Source: Olivibacter sp036959255
GTDB taxonomy: Bacteria; Bacteroidota; Bacteroidia; Sphingobacteriales; Sphingobacteriaceae
DNA length: 64,000 bases
Reading direction: 5' to 3'
Assembly: GCF_036959255.1 (NCBI RefSeq)
Contig: NZ_JAWMTI010000001.1
Span: 1,364,001 to 1,428,000 of the forward strand
Made by a program: the position numbers and the translations under genes. Under the pieces are notes generated by a model. That model worked only from the letters and a program-made list of their open reading frames with translations, was not told the DNA's origin and did not search any database. The first letter of the stretch is position 1. Every line of letters starts with the position of its first letter. Positions 1 to 8,115 of this stretch are shown here, piece after piece.

Positions 1-534
1 CTCGTCAATCACAATAGAGGTACGTGGGTCCAGCCCTGAATTCGGCTCATCACAGAAAAGATATTTAGGTGTCATGGCAATGGCACGGGCAATACCAACT
101 CTTTTTTTCATACCGCCGGAAAGTTCGGCCGGAAAGAGTTTGTTCCGTCCTTCCAGATTAACCCGTTCCAAACAGAAGTTGGCACGCTCGACTCGTTCTT
201 TTCTACTCATATCGCTGAACATCTGCAAGGGGAAGGTGATGTTCTCTTCTACCGTCATGGAATCAAATAGGGCCGAATTCTGAAAAAGCATGCCGATTTC
301 CTTACGGATCGGAATACGTTCTTCGAAATTCATCCGTGTAAAATCTTGATCCTGATAAAGCACTTTACCCTTATTTGGTTCGTGTAAACCAACCATGCAT
401 TTGAGTAAGGTGCTCTTTCCCGAACCGGAACCGCCGATGATTAAACTTATCTTACCAGGTTCAAAGTTGGCGGATATGCCCTTGAGCACATCGTTGCTAC
501 CAAATGACTTATATATATCTTGTACTTCGATCAT
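1..534 (-). CDS. MlaF-like ABC transporter ATP-binding subunit (partial, C-terminus off the window)
   Basis: This is the ATPase of a phospholipid/MCE-type ABC transporter, cytoplasmic and paired with the MlaE-like permease just upstream. The reading frame opens at the ATG at 534 and stays open to base 1, giving 178 visible residues. Read on the minus strand it has a Walker A GGSGSGKST near residue 36, an ABC signature LSGGM, a Walker B ending YLFCDEP, and a following NSGLDP segment as in MlaF (the D-loop region). The permease gene ends 64 nt upstream, so the two are probably co-transcribed. An MCE (MlaD-like) substrate-binding gene would be expected beyond the left edge, but that is inference. 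Family assignment is strong because of the neighbour. Confidence 0.9.
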   Translation of the reverse strand, partial: MIEVQDIYKSFGSNDVLKGISANFEPGKISLIIGGSGSGKSTLLKCMVGLHEPNKGKVLYQDQDFTRMNFEERIPIRKEIGMLFQNSALFDSMTVEENITFPLQMFSDMSRKERVERANFCLERVNLEGRNKLFPAELSGGMKKRVGIARAIAMTPKYLFCDEPNSGLDPRTSIVIDE

Positions 535-598
535 GTCTTAGCTATTAACGATCAGTTTTTCGTTTACTGTTTTACGCCCAATATAAAGCCGATAGCCG

Positions 599-1333
599 TT
601 AAAGCATCAATGCAGTAATTACATAATCGGTAACCAAGATCATGATACAACTGACAACCACACTTTTCGTACTTGCTTGCCCAACTTCCAATGCGCCTCC
701 CTTTACGTAGAAACCGTGATAGGCGGCTACGGATGTAATAACAAAACCAAAAACAAATGCTTTCACAAGCGCTACGGTTACGGTATATCCATTAAAATCA
801 CCTGTAATACCCATAATATAATCCGCTGGTGTTACCGCACCGGATAGGGCTCCACCGATCAAGCCCCCGCTCAGGGCCAGAAAGATAGACAATATAACCA
901 ACATCGGCACCATCGTGATTCCTGCTAATATTTTGGGGAGAATGAGGTAACCGGGAGCGTTGATGCCCATAATTTCCAAGGCGTCTATCTGTTCGGTAAC
1001 ACGCATGGAACCGATTTGAGAAGAGATGGACGAGCCTACCTTCCCAGCTAACACAAGTGCTGAAATGGTGGGGCTTAACTCCAATATACTCGAGTCACGG
1101 TTAATTTGACCGATAATGGAATTCGGAATAAGATCGGACACCAATTGGAAGGCAATTTGCATGGTCATAACCGCTCCGATAAATGTAGAAATAATGGCGA
1201 TGAGGCCCAGCGATCCTACACCGATGCTGTTCATCTCATGCATAATTTCTTTCCAGTAAATACTTGCTTTTTCAGGTTTTTTGAAAACTGATTTTAACAG
1301 TAAAAGATATTTGCCGAAGCTTGTAAAAAACAT
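599..1333 (-). CDS. MlaE/YrbE-type ABC transporter permease
   Basis: Inner-membrane permease of a Mla/MCE lipid transport system, moving phospholipid between the inner membrane and periplasmic carriers. The 244-residue protein has the usual MlaE length and several hydrophobic segments, for example around residues 38-62, 150-180 and 200-240. The conserved MlaE core is visible: the TFIGAVMTMQ helix near residue 50, and an AGKVGSSISSQIGSMRVTEQIDAL stretch whose key part is the ...GSMRVTEQIDAL segment near residue 110, followed by a PGYLILPKI turn. It lies upstream of the MlaF-like ATPase on the minus strand. A TAAGTTTG -7 element sits 30-37 nt upstream of the start, with an inverted repeat in the promoter spacer. 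Confidence is high for the family; the transport direction cannot be read from sequence. Confidence 0.93.
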   Translation of the reverse strand: MFFTSFGKYLLLLKSVFKKPEKASIYWKEIMHEMNSIGVGSLGLIAIISTFIGAVMTMQIAFQLVSDLIPNSIIGQINRDSSILELSPTISALVLAGKVGSSISSQIGSMRVTEQIDALEIMGINAPGYLILPKILAGITMVPMLVILSIFLALSGGLIGGALSGAVTPADYIMGITGDFNGYTVTVALVKAFVFGFVITSVAAYHGFYVKGGALEVGQASTKSVVVSCIMILVTDYVITALML

Positions 1334-1362
1334 ATATGCGTCTCAGAAATTATTATTATCAC

Positions 1363-1396
1363 CAAACTTAGATAAAATTGCATTCATATGCAATTT
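1363..1396 (-). promoter_or_regulatory. Promoter of the mlaE-mlaF operon with an inverted repeat in the spacer
   Basis: On the minus strand TAAGTTTG (1370-1363) matches the Bacteroidota -7 consensus TAnnTTTG, and a TTG (1393-1391) lies about 20 nt upstream as a partial -33 box. A perfect 9-bp inverted repeat, AAATTGCAT (1375-1383) and ATGCAATTT (1388-1396), occupies the spacer and would be a good operator position. The operator role is inference. Confidence 0.55.
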
Positions 1397-1438
1397 AGCG
1401 ATTCGGCTGGCTAAACAGAAATAGAAACAGCAATTTGA

Positions 1439-1446
1439 TATATTTG
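1439..1446 (+). promoter_or_regulatory. -7 promoter element TATATTTG upstream of the SDR gene
   Basis: TATATTTG matches TAnnTTTG and lies 52 nt before the ATG of the SDR gene. No good TTTG -33 box is visible at 19-21 nt, so this is only a half-supported promoter. Confidence 0.4.
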
Positions 1447-1498
1447 TTTGGGCGAAATGCCTGTGGTTAACCATTAACATTAAAAATTCTTAACGATC

Positions 1499-2206
1499 AT
1501 GAATAAATGCGCGCTTATCACCGGTGCTACTAAAGGAATCGGAAAGAGCATTGCTTATGCCTTGGCAAAGGAAGGTTATCATATGCTGCTAGCTGCTAGA
1601 ACAGAAAGCGATCTGCTGAACCTGCAAGCAACGCTTCAATCCCAATATCCGAATCAAATGATTCATTACCGGGCGGCGGATTGCAAGGATCAAAAGCAAG
1701 TGCAAGCGCTGGCGCAACAGACGGATGCCCTTTTTCCTGATCTGGATGTATTGGTGAATAATGTCGGCTTATTTATCCCCGGAAGCTTTTTGGAGGAACC
1801 ACCCGAAGCTTTAGCAGATCATTTGGCAGTGAATGTTTTATGCACCCATTATTTGTCCGTTTATTTTGGTAAGAAAATGTGTCAACGGAAGTCGGGACAT
1901 CTTTTCAACCTGGGATCGGTGGCCGGTAAATCTCCATTCGTAAAAGCCGCTTCTTACAGTGTAACAAAATATGCCGTACATGGTCTAACAGCTATATTAA
2001 GGCAAGAGCTTGGAAGTTATGGAGTTAAGGTGACCGAAATTATTCCCGGCTCCACGTATACCGCATCCTGGGAGGGGGTAGATATCCCTCCTGAGAAGTT
2101 TGTAGCAGCTGAAGATATTGCGCAGGCCGTAATAAGCTGCTTAAGCATGAGCAAAGGAGCTAATGTGGATGAGATCTTCATTCGGCCGCTTGATTTGAAT
2201 ATTTAG
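1499..2206 (+). CDS. Short-chain dehydrogenase/reductase (SDR, classical)
   Basis: An NAD(P)-dependent oxidoreductase of the classical SDR family; the substrate cannot be told from sequence. The 235-residue protein has the Rossmann glycine motif TGATKGIG at residues 8-15, the NNVG structural motif at 87-90, the catalytic Ser at about 140 (NLGS) and the YxxxK pair Tyr153/Lys157 in YSVTKYA. Length is typical of 3-oxoacyl-ACP reductase-like or sepiapterin-reductase-like SDRs. It stands alone between the divergently transcribed mlaE gene and the PspC-containing group, so context gives no pathway. A -7 element is present upstream at 1439. Confidence 0.9.
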   Translation: MNKCALITGATKGIGKSIAYALAKEGYHMLLAARTESDLLNLQATLQSQYPNQMIHYRAADCKDQKQVQALAQQTDALFPDLDVLVNNVGLFIPGSFLEEPPEALADHLAVNVLCTHYLSVYFGKKMCQRKSGHLFNLGSVAGKSPFVKAASYSVTKYAVHGLTAILRQELGSYGVKVTEIIPGSTYTASWEGVDIPPEKFVAAEDIAQAVISCLSMSKGANVDEIFIRPLDLNI

Positions 2207-2294
2207 TTGCTTGTTGAATAACGAATGTGATAATTAGTTAATGAAGGATAGCAACTAAAAACGCATTGCCGGAATGAAAGTAAAGCTTGTTACC

Positions 2295-2831
2295 ATGGAA
2301 AAGGAACTTAGGAGAAATGAACAGGAGGGTATGCTTGGCGGTGTTTGTGCCGGCTTAGGGGAGTACTTGGGCATTGATAAAGCTTGGGTCCGGGTGATTT
2401 TCGTGCTTAGCCTATTGTTTAGTACCGCTGGAATTGGTTTGATAGGACCTATAGCCTATGTAATTATATGGATTGTTGTCCCTCGTAAACCCTATGTTTT
2501 TCCAGGATTTCAGGAACCCTATAATCGTCCGCATACCGAAAAAACTTATAACGTAGGTGGCGAAGATGTATTTCGACACATGGAACGGAGGAAACAACGG
2601 GAAAGGACATCGGTTGGCTTCGCATTGCTGCTTATTGGTTGCTTCTTTTTGCTGTTACAGCTGGATTTTATTACGTGGGAGGAACTGATTAAATACTGGC
2701 CGCTTATTCTTGTTGTGGGTGGACTTGTAACTATTTTTAGCTCGTTTAAGTTGAAAAAAGGGAATAGGTCAAGCGAAACACCTAATGAAGAAAGTGAGCC
2801 TGACGATACAGAGGCTGAAAAACCTTTGTAA
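2295..2831 (+). CDS. PspC-domain membrane protein
   Basis: A predicted inner-membrane protein of the phage-shock-protein C family, linked in other bacteria to envelope-stress sensing. The PspC domain covers about residues 3-62 (RNEQEGMLGGVCAGLGEYLG, then a long hydrophobic helix ending in IIWIVVPRK). A second pair of short hydrophobic segments follows near residues 105-145, and the C-terminus is acidic and polar. I place the start at the ATG at 2295, since family members begin just before the RNE motif; an in-frame ATG at 2274 would add seven residues. The next gene carries a related membrane domain, so the two may act together. Confidence 0.85.
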   Translation: MEKELRRNEQEGMLGGVCAGLGEYLGIDKAWVRVIFVLSLLFSTAGIGLIGPIAYVIIWIVVPRKPYVFPGFQEPYNRPHTEKTYNVGGEDVFRHMERRKQRERTSVGFALLLIGCFFLLLQLDFITWEELIKYWPLILVVGGLVTIFSSFKLKKGNRSSETPNEESEPDDTEAEKPL

Positions 2832-2924
2832 TTGTTTAATTATGGAGCAGGCCATGTGTGCATTTAATAATGAATCGGAGCAATGGGTCGTGCTCCTAGG
2901 TGTCGACCGTTAAGATATTTGAAT

Positions 2925-3878
2925 ATGAATAGAGAAAGATTAAATTGGGGATTGGTATTGCTGTTTGTCGGCGTCATGTGGCTTTTAAGCAATGCGGGAG
3001 TTATTTCATTTTATTGGTCGAGCTTGTGGCGTTTTTGGCCGGTTTTTTTGATCATCTTGGGCGTCAATCTTTTATTGCCGAAACATGGTGTTGGTAATGC
3101 CGTCTCAGTGGTCGCAACCATTGCCGTTTTGATTTTTATTGGTTTTCAGGTGTCCAAACCGAGTGAGACCTGGGGTGGGTACACCCGTTTTGAAGATCGG
3201 GGCGATTCGGAAGAGCATTTGGACGAAAAAGATCATAGCGGTGAAGTCAAAAATGCCGATTTCTCAAGCCCTTATAATGCAGGGATCCGACGTGCCCGTC
3301 TCGAAATTAAAGGTGGTGCGGTCGAATACAAAATGAATGGCGAGGCAGCGGAACTATTCAGCGCCCATGCGCGTGGCGTTTTTGCTGGCCATGTTCTTCA
3401 AACCACAACCAAGGACTCGGTGGCCGAACTTTTCTTTCGAATGAAAGATGTCAAAAAAAAGAACTGGAATATGGACGGCGACGGGGATAATGAGGTCAGC
3501 ATGTCTCTTAATACTAACCCACTTTGGACAATTCGTGTCGACGTGGGAGCAGGAGCCGTCGATTTTGATTTAAGTCGTTATAAAATCGAACGTCTTACGC
3601 TAAAAGGAGGAGCTGCTTCCTTTGAGACAAAGCTGGGTATGCCGATTGGCGAGTCGATCATTGATGCGGAGTCAGGTGTAGCAAGCGTAGAAATAGAAAT
3701 TCCCAAGGAAGCCGCTGCCCGGATTGATGTGAAGTCCGGATTATCTTCTAAGGAATTTCCCGGATTTATTAAACAGAACGATGGGTCTTATGTAACGGAA
3801 GGTTTTGAACAGGCAGGAAATAAATATTTGATTGATTTAAAGGGTGGACTTAGCTCATTTTCGGTAAAAAGATATTAG
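2925..3878 (+). CDS. DUF5668/LiaF-like membrane protein with a C-terminal beta-rich domain
   Basis: A 317-residue membrane protein. The N-terminal 70 residues hold three closely spaced hydrophobic helices (GLVLLFVGVMWLL, WPVFLIILGVNLLL, AVSVVATIAVLIFIG) as in DUF5668/LiaF N-terminal domains. The rest is a soluble beta-rich domain with repeated short strands (about residues 110-317), resembling LiaF-like or toast_rack domains. I chose the ATG at 2925; an upstream ATG at 2883 would add 14 residues rich in Arg and Cys that look non-coding. It follows the PspC gene by about 90 nt, and PspC plus LiaF-like pairs are a known envelope-stress arrangement. The precise role is unknown. Confidence 0.75.
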   Translation: MNRERLNWGLVLLFVGVMWLLSNAGVISFYWSSLWRFWPVFLIILGVNLLLPKHGVGNAVSVVATIAVLIFIGFQVSKPSETWGGYTRFEDRGDSEEHLDEKDHSGEVKNADFSSPYNAGIRRARLEIKGGAVEYKMNGEAAELFSAHARGVFAGHVLQTTTKDSVAELFFRMKDVKKKNWNMDGDGDNEVSMSLNTNPLWTIRVDVGAGAVDFDLSRYKIERLTLKGGAASFETKLGMPIGESIIDAESGVASVEIEIPKEAAARIDVKSGLSSKEFPGFIKQNDGSYVTEGFEQAGNKYLIDLKGGLSSFSVKRY

Positions 3879-3995
3879 ATTTAGTTGTTCGTTACTCGTT
3901 ATTGGTTCTTCGTGTCAGTGGCTACTATTTTTACGCATTATGGATTATGATTACGTTGAGAAGGGTCTTTACGTTTTCAATTTTTACTTTTTACT

Positions 3996-4601
3996 TTGAC
4001 GACATACTATATTATACAAAACGGTAAACCACTTGGTCCTTTTTCTTTAGCCGCATTAAAAGAGATGCACTTGGCAGGTACCGATTTTATCAAAGAAGAA
4101 GGCTGGGACGATTATAAGGAATTGCGCGAAATTCCAGACCTAAGTGCGACCTTAGGAGTCCGTTTTGAGCGAACACTACCGCAGTACTTCGCGACTCTTG
4201 ACGTCCGCCTTTTAGCCGCCGCTATCGATTATTTTTTTTCTTTTCTGATTTACTGCTGCTTCGCTTTGGCGATTGTGATGAAAGCAGAGGATAAGCAGGA
4301 GCAGTGGACTTTTCTCCTCTTCGGATTACTGGTTGTTCCTCTATGCAAATTCATGATGTGCGTTGTGGGGGAGGGGTCTGCAAAAAATGCTTCACCGGGA
4401 AAACTCTTATTGCAAATTAAAGTGACTGATACCAAAGGCAACCCCATTGGCTTTGGAAGAGCATTGTGGAGAAACCTAGCGAAAATTACGGGCTTACTGA
4501 CCTTAGGTCTGAGTTATTTATTCGGCTTTATGGATCGGAAGCAACAGTGTTTCCATGACAAATTAGCCCATACATTGGTCGTTAAAGGGCGATTGATCTA
4601 G
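3996..4601 (+). CDS. GYF_2-RDD family membrane protein (TTG start)
   Basis: A 201-residue protein with an N-terminal GYF_2 domain (about residues 1-50; TYYIIQNGKPLGPFSLAALKEM type) followed by an RDD domain (about 60-195) that includes RLLAAAIDYF, a middle pair of membrane helices and the conserved SPGKLLLQIKV and GFGRALWRNLAK segments. The start is TTG at 3996: the GYF_2 domain begins at the second residue and the first in-frame ATG lies 24 codons later, inside the domain. The function of GYF_2-RDD fusions is not established. It is the last member of the small envelope-protein group 2295-4601. Confidence 0.82.
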   Translation: MTTYYIIQNGKPLGPFSLAALKEMHLAGTDFIKEEGWDDYKELREIPDLSATLGVRFERTLPQYFATLDVRLLAAAIDYFFSFLIYCCFALAIVMKAEDKQEQWTFLLFGLLVVPLCKFMMCVVGEGSAKNASPGKLLLQIKVTDTKGNPIGFGRALWRNLAKITGLLTLGLSYLFGFMDRKQQCFHDKLAHTLVVKGRLI

Positions 4602-4839
4602 GTCAGTGCAGATTGCCGATTGCGAGTTGCCGGTTGTGAGCCTTAGCTAATTATCGCATGAAGGAATCGTAACATGAATAAATCACTGCTCAACTATTTC
4701 AACACCTTAACAAGTTCTTTACTCAACACGTCCTCTACTCAATGGTTCAAAATCGTTTTACATAAAACAGACAATATGTAACGATCTGTTATTTAATCCA
4801 TTATATTATTTTTTGATTAAATTTTTGTTATCATATGAG

Positions 4840-4877
4840 TTAAACGTTTGTTTGAATTAAACGTTTGTTTAACTTTG
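4840..4877 (+). promoter_or_regulatory. Consensus promoter overlapped by two operator-like repeats, upstream of tetR-tolC-emrAB-like operon
   Basis: TTTG at 4847-4850 and TAACTTTG at 4870-4877 are separated by exactly 19 nt, a full Bacteroidota promoter. Two copies of TTAAACGTTTGTTTRA (4840-4855 and 4857-4872, 17-nt period) lie over it. Each has TTAAAC/GTTTAA half sites, with one mismatch in the first. This is the likely operator of the TetR gene that begins at 4900. Confidence 0.7.
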
Positions 4878-4899
4878 CGTCCGTTAATTCATTAATTGG

Positions 4900-5556
4900 A
4901 TGATTGAATATAGTGAGAAGCAACTTTTGATCATGGATACGGCCCTTCAACTCTTTTCCGAGAAGGGATATGATAAAACCTCCATCCGTGATATTGCACA
5001 TGCAGCGGAAGTAAATATAGCGATGGTATCCTATTACTTCGGATCGAAAGAAAAATTGCTGGAGGCCCTTTTTAAAAAACACTTTACGTTTATTACGGGC
5101 AAATTGGAGAGCATTCTTTATGAAAAAGATAGTACGGCTTTTGAAAAGGTAGAACAGATAATCGATGTGTTTATCAATACCCTATACAGTAGGCAACGAT
5201 TCAATCGGCTAATGACCCGGGAGGCCAGCGTTCTACAGGAAGGACCGTTATTTGATATGATTTTTGAGATGAAAACCAAAAATAGAAAGCTAATGGAACG
5301 CGCGGTAAAAGCGGGACAACGGCTCGGGGTTTTCCGAAAAGATGTGAACGTATTCTTTTTATCCTCTGTACTCATAGGAAGTGTGAATCAAATGTTAGCT
5401 AATTGCCGCTATGAAGCACAAAATGCCAAGTTGGAAGGTGCCGAGGCGGAGAATTTTCAACAGAAAAAAATAGACATATTGAGAAGTCACCTCAAGCAAA
5501 TGTTCATTGCTTACTTGACCCAACCGGAATTAATAGATAAGAGCAAAAATGGATAA
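4900..5556 (+). CDS. TetR/AcrR-family transcriptional regulator of the efflux operon
   Basis: A one-domain DNA-binding repressor of the TetR family, 218 residues. The N-terminal helix-turn-helix region (about residues 8-55) reads ALQLFSEKGYDKTSIRDIA...VSYYFGSKEKLL, the classic signature; the rest is the ligand-binding and dimer domain. It is the first gene of an operon with tolC-like, HlyD-like and MFS genes and overlaps the tolC-like gene by 8 nt. Tandem operator-like repeats overlap its promoter, so autorepression plus control of the pump is the natural reading. The ligand is unknown. Confidence 0.92.
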   Translation: MIEYSEKQLLIMDTALQLFSEKGYDKTSIRDIAHAAEVNIAMVSYYFGSKEKLLEALFKKHFTFITGKLESILYEKDSTAFEKVEQIIDVFINTLYSRQRFNRLMTREASVLQEGPLFDMIFEMKTKNRKLMERAVKAGQRLGVFRKDVNVFFLSSVLIGSVNQMLANCRYEAQNAKLEGAEAENFQQKKIDILRSHLKQMFIAYLTQPELIDKSKNG

Positions 5557-6889
5557 TATAATAAATAAAGTGAATAAACTTTTAGTAGGGTGTTGCTTGC
5601 TTGTTATAGGGAGCAATACGGTATTTGCACAGGAACAAAAAACACTCACTTTACAACAAGCAATTGATTTAAGCTTGGAAAATAGTAAAGAACTCAAAGT
5701 GAGCGATAGTAAGGTAAAACAAGCCTTGGCTTCCGTGCAAGAAGCAAAGGATAACCGTTTGCCTGATATTGATATTTCCGGGCAATACATGCGGGTCAAT
5801 AAGCCGAATGTAGATTTCAAATTGCAGGGCGATTCGGAAGAGGGATCGGGTGGCAGTGAAATGCCGAACGTTAGTCAGGCCATGTTTGGGATGGCGACTG
5901 CCAGCTTACCGATTTTCGCGGGAGGAAAGGTTACCAACGGTATCGCTTCTGCGAAGTATTTGGAAAAAGCGACAGCGTTGGATGCTGAACGCAATAGGCA
6001 GGAGGTGATACAAAATACGATTGCTGCTTATTACAATTTATATAAAGCACAAGCAGCGGTTAAATTGGTGACCGAGAACCTGAACACTTCCAAACAGCGC
6101 GTAAAAGATTTTACCAATATGGAAGCAAATGGCTTGATCGCTCGGAACGATTTATTGAAAGTTCAATTACAGGAAAGCAATGTGGAATTGGCATTACTCA
6201 ATGCGGAAAACAACGAGAAGATTACCAATTTTAATTTTGATTTGATGCTCGGTTTGGACGAAAGTACGAGGTTGGTGTTGGACACGACAGGCTTATCGGT
6301 TAAACCGGAAGTGAAGTCACTTGCCGACTGGGAAGGGTTGGCTTTGGATAGTCGTGCCGATTTTAAGGCACTTTCGAGCCGCCAAGATGCAGCGCATGCC
6401 AATGTTAAAGTTGCAAAAGGATCCTATTATCCTTCTTTCGCTGTGTCGGCTGGTTATGTAGGTGTGAATGTACCTCATGCCCTTACCATTACCAATGCCT
6501 TAAATGCCGGTGTCGGGTTAAGCTATAATTTGGCTTCGCTTTACAAAGCGGGAGCGAAAGTTAAACAGGCTAAAGCACAAGAAGAACAATTGGTGTGGAA
6601 TCAGGAGCAATTGAAAGACGATATCCGGATTGAGATTCATAAAGCTTATCAGGATTATACACAAAGCCTGAAAAAAATTCAAGTATATGAAAAGGCCGTA
6701 GAGCAGGCGAACGAGAACTATCGCATTACAAAAAATAAATACGATAATAGTTTGGCAACTACCACCGATTTACTTGATGCTGATGTAGCTCGTTTGCAAG
6801 CAGGTATTGATTACGAATATGCAAAGGCCGATGCGGTTGTCGCTTATAACAAATTATATGAAAGCGCTGGTGTAAGCGTAGGAGAATAA
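5549..6889 (+). CDS. TolC-family outer-membrane efflux protein
   Basis: Outer-membrane channel of a tripartite efflux system. The 446-residue precursor has a signal peptide (hydrophobic LLVGCCLLVIGSNTVFA, cleavage near residue 28) and two OEP repeats rich in long coiled-coil helices (AIDLSLENSKELKVSDSKV near residue 40, and the second repeat near 240-440). The start overlaps the end of the TetR gene by 8 nt, implying translational coupling. Together with the adaptor and the MFS pump downstream it forms an EmrAB-TolC-like exporter. Confidence 0.92.
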   Translation: MDNIINKVNKLLVGCCLLVIGSNTVFAQEQKTLTLQQAIDLSLENSKELKVSDSKVKQALASVQEAKDNRLPDIDISGQYMRVNKPNVDFKLQGDSEEGSGGSEMPNVSQAMFGMATASLPIFAGGKVTNGIASAKYLEKATALDAERNRQEVIQNTIAAYYNLYKAQAAVKLVTENLNTSKQRVKDFTNMEANGLIARNDLLKVQLQESNVELALLNAENNEKITNFNFDLMLGLDESTRLVLDTTGLSVKPEVKSLADWEGLALDSRADFKALSSRQDAAHANVKVAKGSYYPSFAVSAGYVGVNVPHALTITNALNAGVGLSYNLASLYKAGAKVKQAKAQEEQLVWNQEQLKDDIRIEIHKAYQDYTQSLKKIQVYEKAVEQANENYRITKNKYDNSLATTTDLLDADVARLQAGIDYEYAKADAVVAYNKLYESAGVSVGE

Positions 6890-6928
6890 ACGAATAAAAG
6901 AGATTTTAAAAGGTATTAACAATAAAAT

Positions 6929-8041
6929 ATGGAAACCAATAATCAAACTACGGCAAAAGAACCCGAAAAAAAATCCGGGAATAAAGGTTTTGCAATTGTT
7001 TTTGTTCTTCTCATTCTTGTAGGAGGAACCTATGGTGTAATTAAGTATTTACACGGTCAAAAACATGAGGAAACGGACGACGCACAAATCGTGTCTACCA
7101 TCAGTCCGGTTATTCCTCGGGTGTCCGGCTATATTAAAGAAGTTCGTGTAAGCGATAATCAAATTGTGCATAAAGGGGATACCTTAGTTATTCTGGACGA
7201 CCGCGATTACCAAGTCAGTTTGGCCCAAGCAGAGGCGGCATTGACCAGTGCCCAAAGCAATGCACATGTAGCGGGTGCCGGCATTCAAGTAGCGCAAGCC
7301 AATATCAGTACTTCACAAGTAAACGTAAACACGGTGGAGGCACAGATTGAGTCGGCAAAAGTTAACCTTTGGCGAGCAGAGAACGATTTCAAACGTTACG
7401 AAAACCTGATTAAAGATCATAGCATCACGCAACAGCAGTATGAAGAAGCATTAGCTACCAAGCAGTTAGCGCAAAGACAACTGGATGTGTTGCAAACACA
7501 GAAGCAATCGGCTGCAAGGCAAGCCGCAGCGGTAGGTACACAGAAATCGGTCAGTGCAGGGCAAGCATCGGTTGCCGAAGCAACCATTAAACAACGGGAA
7601 GCGGAAGTAGAGGCCGCGCAGTTAAACGTTTCCTATACCGTAATTACCGCCGCAATTGATGGCCAAGTGGGGAAAGTGAATTTGCAGCCGGGACAATTCC
7701 TGGGAGCAGGACAATCGTTATTCAATGTTGTTCCAATAACCGAGAAGTGGGTAATCGCCAATTTTAAGGAAACACAACTTACTAAAATGAAGACAGGGCA
7801 GAAAGTATCTATAAAAGTAGATGCCTATCCTGATTCCACTTTAGAAGGAGTGATCGCTTCTTTTTCTCCTGCAACAGGTGCTGCACAATCATTGTTACCA
7901 CCGGACAATGCCTCCGGTAACTTTGTGAAAGTGGTACAGCGCATTCCGGTAAGGATTGATTTTAATGAAGGGCAAAGTCCAGAGTTGATTCAAAAAATCC
8001 GTACGGGTATGAATGTGTTGGTAGACGTGCATCTGAATTAG
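6929..8041 (+). CDS. HlyD/EmrA-family membrane fusion (adaptor) protein
   Basis: Periplasmic adaptor joining the MFS pump to the outer-membrane channel. The 370-residue protein has one N-terminal transmembrane helix (GFAIVFVLLILVGGTYGVI, about residues 20-40), a biotinyl-lipoyl-like segment starting with VIPRVSGYIKEVRVSDNQIV and RGD-like hinge residues, a long alpha-helical hairpin (about 95-225, rich in Ala and Gln) and a beta-barrel domain with the YTVITAAIDGQVGKV signature near residue 238. It lies 39 nt after the tolC-like gene and 74 nt before the MFS gene. Confidence 0.92.
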   Translation: METNNQTTAKEPEKKSGNKGFAIVFVLLILVGGTYGVIKYLHGQKHEETDDAQIVSTISPVIPRVSGYIKEVRVSDNQIVHKGDTLVILDDRDYQVSLAQAEAALTSAQSNAHVAGAGIQVAQANISTSQVNVNTVEAQIESAKVNLWRAENDFKRYENLIKDHSITQQQYEEALATKQLAQRQLDVLQTQKQSAARQAAAVGTQKSVSAGQASVAEATIKQREAEVEAAQLNVSYTVITAAIDGQVGKVNLQPGQFLGAGQSLFNVVPITEKWVIANFKETQLTKMKTGQKVSIKVDAYPDSTLEGVIASFSPATGAAQSLLPPDNASGNFVKVVQRIPVRIDFNEGQSPELIQKIRTGMNVLVDVHLN

Positions 8042-8115
8042 GTAGTAGCTGTTCGTGGTTTTTAGCCATCAACGTACTAGTTACAAATACCTAACAGCTA
8101 AAAGCTTATAATTAT

